This document shows, one piece after another, positions 14,005 through 17,158 of a stretch of DNA of 17,158 nucleotides. Position 1 is the stretch's first letter; every line of letters begins with the position of its first letter. Source of the DNA: DATKHR01 sp035939575 (lineage in GTDB: Bacteria; Acidobacteriota; Vicinamibacteria; Vicinamibacterales; CAVVIG01); NCBI GenBank assembly GCA_035939575.1, contig DASZFS010000095.1, positions 1 to 17,158 of the forward strand. Reading direction: 5' to 3'. The position numbers and the translations under genes are program-made. Under the pieces are notes generated by a model, which saw nothing but the letters and a program-made list of their open reading frames with translations, did no database searches and was not told the DNA's origin.

Positions 14005-16872
14005 ATGACGTTGGTCCGTCGATTCGTGATCTGTGCGCTCTTCGTGCTCGCGGCCTCGACCGCGTACGCCCAAGTCCAGACCGGCTCGATTGCCGGCATC
14101 GTAACCGACGCGAGCAACGCCGTCATGCCTGGCGTGACCGTCACCGTGTCGGGCGACAAACTGATTGGTGGAGCGCAAGTCCAGACCACCGATGTGACCG
14201 GAGCGTATCGGTTCGACCGTTTGCCTCCCGGCAGCTACAACGTCAAGTTCGAGCTGCAGGGATTCAAGACCATCGATCGGACCGACATCGCCATCAGCGC
14301 CGCGTTCGTGGCCCCGGTCAACGCGAAGCTCGAAGTCGGGAACGTCAGCGAGACGATCACCGTCACGGGCCAGTCGCCGACCGTCGACACGAAGTCGAAC
14401 CTGCAGCAGACGGTCATGAACCAGGAGATCCTCGAGGGTATTCCGTCCGGGCGCGACCCGTGGTCAGTCGCGAAGGTCATTCCCGGCCTCCAGGTGTCGA
14501 CGTACGACGTCGGCGGGACACAGTCAATCCAGCAGAGCAACCTTTCGGCGCACGGGTCCAGCACAAATGACGTCAGCTTCAACATCGACGGCGCCACGGT
14601 CAACTGGCCGGGCGGCGGCGGCGGCGCGACGATGCTGTACTACGACCAGGGGATGTTCGAGGAAGTCAATTACATGACGTCGGCGATCCCGGCCGAGGTC
14701 ATGGTGGGCGGCGTCTCGATCAACATGGTCACCAAGGACGCCGGCAACAAATGGCGCGGCGACTCGCGGTACAACATCGCGAGCGGCTGCATCAGCGATC
14801 TGAAGAACCCCACGCCGGGCTGTCTCGAAAGCGACAACCTGCAGAACGGCAAGAACGACGGCGTGCTCCCGTCAACCTTCCTCGGCAACCCGACGAAGAC
14901 CACGTACGACTTCAACGTCGCGGGCGGCGGCGCGATCATCCAGGACAAGCTGTGGGTGAACGGATCGATCCGCCGCTGGATCGTCGACAAGGTCGTCAAC
15001 GCGAAGAACCCCGACGGCACGCAGGCGATCGACGACAACACGCTGAAGAACTACTCCGGCAAGGCGGTGTACTCTGCATCGTCGAATCAGAAGGTGCAGT
15101 TCTCGTACAACTGGAACAACAAGATCCGCGGTCACCGCCGTGACACGCCGCCGGACCTGGTGCCCGACATCGCATCGCTCGTCCAGACCAACCCGGCGTC
15201 GTCCACGCAGGCACGGTACACCGGCATTCGCAACAAGCTGGTCTTCGAGTCATCGTTCAGCATCATGAAGGGCGAGACCGACTACAGCTACCAGCCGGGC
15301 ACGCCGACCACAGCGGTGCGCGCACAGGACAGCGTGTTCAACACGGCCAGCTTCGCGGCACAGCGCCAGGAGGAGCAGCCGAACTCAAGAACCCAGTTCG
15401 ACAACATCGTGTCGTACTCGAAGGCGGGCTGGGGCGGCGACCACCTGTTCAAGGGCGGCGTGCAGTTCGGACGCCTCTATTTCGACGACCGCTACGACGT
15501 GTTGAACAACCTCTACCTGCTGTACACGGGCGGAAAGCCGACGCAGGTGCGCGAGTACAACACGCCGACCGAGGCGGTCAACATCGATCGCATGATCGGC
15601 CTGTTCGTACAGGACGCCTGGACGGTGGGACGAAACGTCACGGTCAACCTCGGCCTGCGGTACGACCACAACGTCGGCATCCTGCCGGCCCACTCGCAGG
15701 CCGCAGGGGCTTACGTCCCGGCTCGAAGCATCGACGAGACGACTCCGATCAAACAGAACCTCGCCGTCTGGCGCTCAGGGATCTCGTACGATCCGTTCTC
15801 CGACGGCCGGACCGCGATCAAGGCGAGCTACAGCCGGTATGGCCTCCAGGTCGGCATCGACCGCGCGCTGAACGTGAACCCGTTCCAGTCTGATTTCCAG
15901 CTGTGCACGTGGACCGATCCGAACGGCGACGGCATCGCGCAGCCGAACGAGATCAGCCAGTGCGCAGGCTTCACCGGCATCACCAGCCACTACGCCAACG
16001 CGACGTCGGGTCCCAAGTGGCCGTACTCGGACGAGGTGACTGCGGGCGTGGAGCGCGAAGTGATGAAGGACATGCGCGTTGGCGCGATGTTCTACTACCG
16101 CACCAACCGCAATCAGATCGGCGTCCGGAACATGGCGGTGCCGACGAGTGCCTACACTGCGGTCTCGGTGAATGTGCCGAACGGCCCCAACGGCGCGACG
16201 ACGGCGACGGTCTACAACCTGAACCCGGCGTACTTCGGGGCGGCCTTCCAGAACAACGTCGTGGACAACCAGCCGTACCTGGACACGCAGTACAAGGGGA
16301 TCGAGATCACGGCGAACAAGCGCTTCTCGCAGCGCTGGCAGATGGTCGCAGGATTTACCGCCGGGAAGAACACGGGCGGTCTGGTGAACAGCACCAGCGC
16401 GTCGAGTGGGCAGGCGTCGACCGTCGACTTGAACGACCCCAACAACACGCTGTACACCAGCGGCGTCATCGGCAACGACTCGACGTACGCGTTCCGGCTG
16501 TCGGGCAGCTACCGCGCGCCGTGGGACATCCAGGCGTCCGGGACCCTAGTCTCGAACACCGGCTATCCATACGCCTCGACCTACTCGGTGACGCACTCCG
16601 TGCTGCCGTCGCTGACCCGCGGCAGTCAGACGGTGTTCCTGAGCGCGCGCGGCGACGAGCGGCTGCCGTCGACGACGCTCATCGACCTCGGTTTCTCGCG
16701 GCCAATCGGCTTCGCGAACGGCCGCAAGATCACGCCACAGCTCAATATCTTCAACCTGACGAACGCTTACACCGTGCAGTCGTTAACGGCGGCCGTCGGC
16801 AGCTCGTATCGCGTCCCGACCTCGATCGTGGCGCCGCGCATCATGCGAATCGGTGTCTCGGTGAATTTCTGA
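14005..16872 (+). CDS. TonB-dependent outer-membrane receptor with carboxypeptidase-regulatory domain (Oar-like)
   Basis: This 955-aa outer-membrane protein has a Sec signal MTLVRRFVICALFVLAASTAYA (1-22) cleaved before QVQTG. An N-terminal carboxypeptidase-regulatory-like domain follows (about 26-112: GSIAGIVTDASNAVMPGVTV, TGAYRFDRLPPGSYNVKFEL). A TonB-box-like ETITVTG sits at 116-122, then a plug domain (about 125-250, with NIDGATVNWPGGGGG and INMVTKDAGNKWRG), and then a long beta-barrel rich in alternating aromatic strands ending in ...IGVSVNF, with the C-terminal Phe typical of outer-membrane barrels. It should import a large ligand (glycan, peptide or chelate) with TonB energy; the substrate cannot be told. 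The ATG at 14005 has GAGG 10 nt upstream. It diverges from the DUF1592 operon. No SusD-like partner follows within the window, in keeping with acidobacterial Oar-type receptors that stand alone. Confidence 0.94.
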   Translation: MTLVRRFVICALFVLAASTAYAQVQTGSIAGIVTDASNAVMPGVTVTVSGDKLIGGAQVQTTDVTGAYRFDRLPPGSYNVKFELQGFKTIDRTDIAISAAFVAPVNAKLEVGNVSETITVTGQSPTVDTKSNLQQTVMNQEILEGIPSGRDPWSVAKVIPGLQVSTYDVGGTQSIQQSNLSAHGSSTNDVSFNIDGATVNWPGGGGGATMLYYDQGMFEEVNYMTSAIPAEVMVGGVSINMVTKDAGNKWRGDSRYNIASGCISDLKNPTPGCLESDNLQNGKNDGVLPSTFLGNPTKTTYDFNVAGGGAIIQDKLWVNGSIRRWIVDKVVNAKNPDGTQAIDDNTLKNYSGKAVYSASSNQKVQFSYNWNNKIRGHRRDTPPDLVPDIASLVQTNPASSTQARYTGIRNKLVFESSFSIMKGETDYSYQPGTPTTAVRAQDSVFNTASFAAQRQEEQPNSRTQFDNIVSYSKAGWGGDHLFKGGVQFGRLYFDDRYDVLNNLYLLYTGGKPTQVREYNTPTEAVNIDRMIGLFVQDAWTVGRNVTVNLGLRYDHNVGILPAHSQAAGAYVPARSIDETTPIKQNLAVWRSGISYDPFSDGRTAIKASYSRYGLQVGIDRALNVNPFQSDFQLCTWTDPNGDGIAQPNEISQCAGFTGITSHYANATSGPKWPYSDEVTAGVEREVMKDMRVGAMFYYRTNRNQIGVRNMAVPTSAYTAVSVNVPNGPNGATTATVYNLNPAYFGAAFQNNVVDNQPYLDTQYKGIEITANKRFSQRWQMVAGFTAGKNTGGLVNSTSASSGQASTVDLNDPNNTLYTSGVIGNDSTYAFRLSGSYRAPWDIQASGTLVSNTGYPYASTYSVTHSVLPSLTRGSQTVFLSARGDERLPSTTLIDLGFSRPIGFANGRKITPQLNIFNLTNAYTVQSLTAAVGSSYRVPTSIVAPRIMRIGVSVNF

Positions 16873-16895
16873 ACGCCCGGTTTGCTGATTGCTGG

Positions 16896-16927
16896 CCCCG
16901 CCTTCGCGCTTTCACGCTTCGGCGGGG
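16896..16927 (+). terminator. Hairpin after the TonB receptor gene, possible terminator
   Basis: CCCCGCC (16896-16902) pairs with GGCGGGG (16921-16927), and inside it GCG can pair with CGC, beginning 24 nt after the stop codon. The following bases are TTGGGCG rather than a T-run, so intrinsic termination is uncertain; it may instead protect the mRNA 3' end. Confidence 0.45.
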
Positions 16928-16948
16928 TTGGGCGAGCGGAGGCGGATG

Positions 16949-16997
16949 ACGCTCAAGTCTCGAGGCTCGGAACATGCCGAGATCGAGGCTTGAGCGT
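16949..16997. repeat. Long near-perfect hairpin
   Basis: The arm at 16949-16970 (ACGCTCAAG then TCTCGAGGCTCGG) pairs with 16977-16997 on the other strand, with about two differences over 21-22 bp and a loop of AACATG. It is distinct in sequence from the 33-bp-arm element. It could be a bidirectional terminator for the receptor gene and whatever lies to the right, or another palindromic repeat. Confidence 0.65.
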
Positions 16998-17024
16998 TCG
17001 TACTACAACCCATTCTCATAGACT

Positions 17025-17061
17025 GGCTGAGGGCTCTGTGCCGGGCTGAAGCCTTTGAGCC
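17025..17061 (+). repeat. Degenerate 18-19-nt tandem units before palindromic element copy 2
   Basis: GGCTGAGGGCTCTGTGCC (17025-17042) and GGGCTGAAGCCTTTGAGCC (17043-17061) agree at 14 of 18 aligned positions. They run directly into the left arm of the element, which again starts GGGCTGAAG. The GGGCTGAAGCC core is itself partly palindromic. The whole stretch 16873-17061 otherwise holds only the two hairpins and no credible gene. Confidence 0.6.
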
Positions 17062-17158
17062 GGGCTGAAGACTCATGGTCGCGTGCAGTTGCCTACGCCC
17101 TCGATTTCCAAGACTTTTCTTGAACGCTTGCAATCTTGATCTTGGGGCGAGGCAACTG
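17062..17158. repeat. Palindromic dispersed element, copy 2 (cut by window edge)
   Basis: The left arm 17062-17094 is identical to the reverse complement of the right arm of copy 1 over all 33 bases. The centre (17095-17149, 55 bp) is in the opposite orientation to that of copy 1: it starts ACGCCCTCGA and ends with the reverse complement of CGCCCCAAGATCAAGATTG. The right arm starts at 17150 (AGGCAACTG) and leaves the window after 9 bases. The middle 26 bases are unrelated to those of copy 1. Confidence 0.85.

Noticed and set aside
15903..16949. Out-of-frame plus-strand open frame inside the 3' part of the TonB receptor gene
   Set aside because: The receptor frame continues to a typical C-terminal Phe strand; the other frame is Arg/His-rich noise.
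8075..17158. CRISPR array or integrated-element attachment sites
   Set aside because: There are only two copies, 9 kb apart, internally palindromic, with no short regular spacing, no cas genes, no integrase and no tRNA.

Overview
The window is about 17 kb of GC-rich, densely coding DNA from what is most likely an acidobacterium. The pointers are an Oar-like TonB-dependent receptor with an N-terminal carboxypeptidase-regulatory domain, and the DUF1592 / DUF1552 / secreted ankyrin gene trio, a combination I associate with Acidobacteriota and particularly Vicinamibacteria. This placement is an inference from gene content only; there is no rRNA marker here.

Region 1 (about 1-8081, + strand) is a near-complete operon for quinohemoprotein amine dehydrogenase (QHNDH). 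This periplasmic enzyme oxidises primary amines and carries a peptide-derived cysteine tryptophylquinone (CTQ) cofactor and two c-type hemes. The order is qhpG (3' part only, cut by the window edge), qhpA (diheme alpha subunit), qhpD (radical SAM/SPASM cross-linking enzyme), qhpC (gamma subunit, the modified peptide), qhpB (beta-propeller subunit), qhpF (ABC exporter) and qhpE (subtilisin-like leader protease). The genes are coupled by 7-nt and 4-nt overlaps or very short gaps. The one larger gap, 41 nt, precedes qhpC. Every residue of QhpC needed for the CTQ and the three Cys-to-Asp/Glu thioether bridges is present at a constant offset from the Paracoccus denitrificans numbering. The expected scheme is: QhpD makes the thioether bridges, QhpG hydroxylates the tryptophan, QhpE removes the leader, QhpF moves the product to the periplasm, and the product joins secreted QhpA and QhpB.

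Region 2 (8075-8196) is a roughly 122-bp palindromic element with 33-bp inverted arms. It sits exactly between the convergent ends of qhpE and the ankyrin gene and contains the qhpE stop codon. A second copy begins at 17062 and runs off the right edge.

Region 3 (8205-13829, - strand) is a three-gene operon transcribed leftwards: a large secreted planctomycete-type cytochrome c/DUF1592-family protein, a Tat-exported DUF1552 protein, and a secreted ankyrin-repeat protein. The last two overlap by ATGA.

Region 4 (13830-17158) holds a 175-bp divergent intergenic region with two small palindromes and candidate promoters, then the 955-residue TonB-dependent receptor. A non-coding tail follows with two hairpins, degenerate 19-nt tandem units and the second palindromic element.

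The amine dehydrogenase system is a known type. The less described parts are its setting and gene order in this lineage, variant residues in QhpC and QhpE, and the palindromic repeat family.
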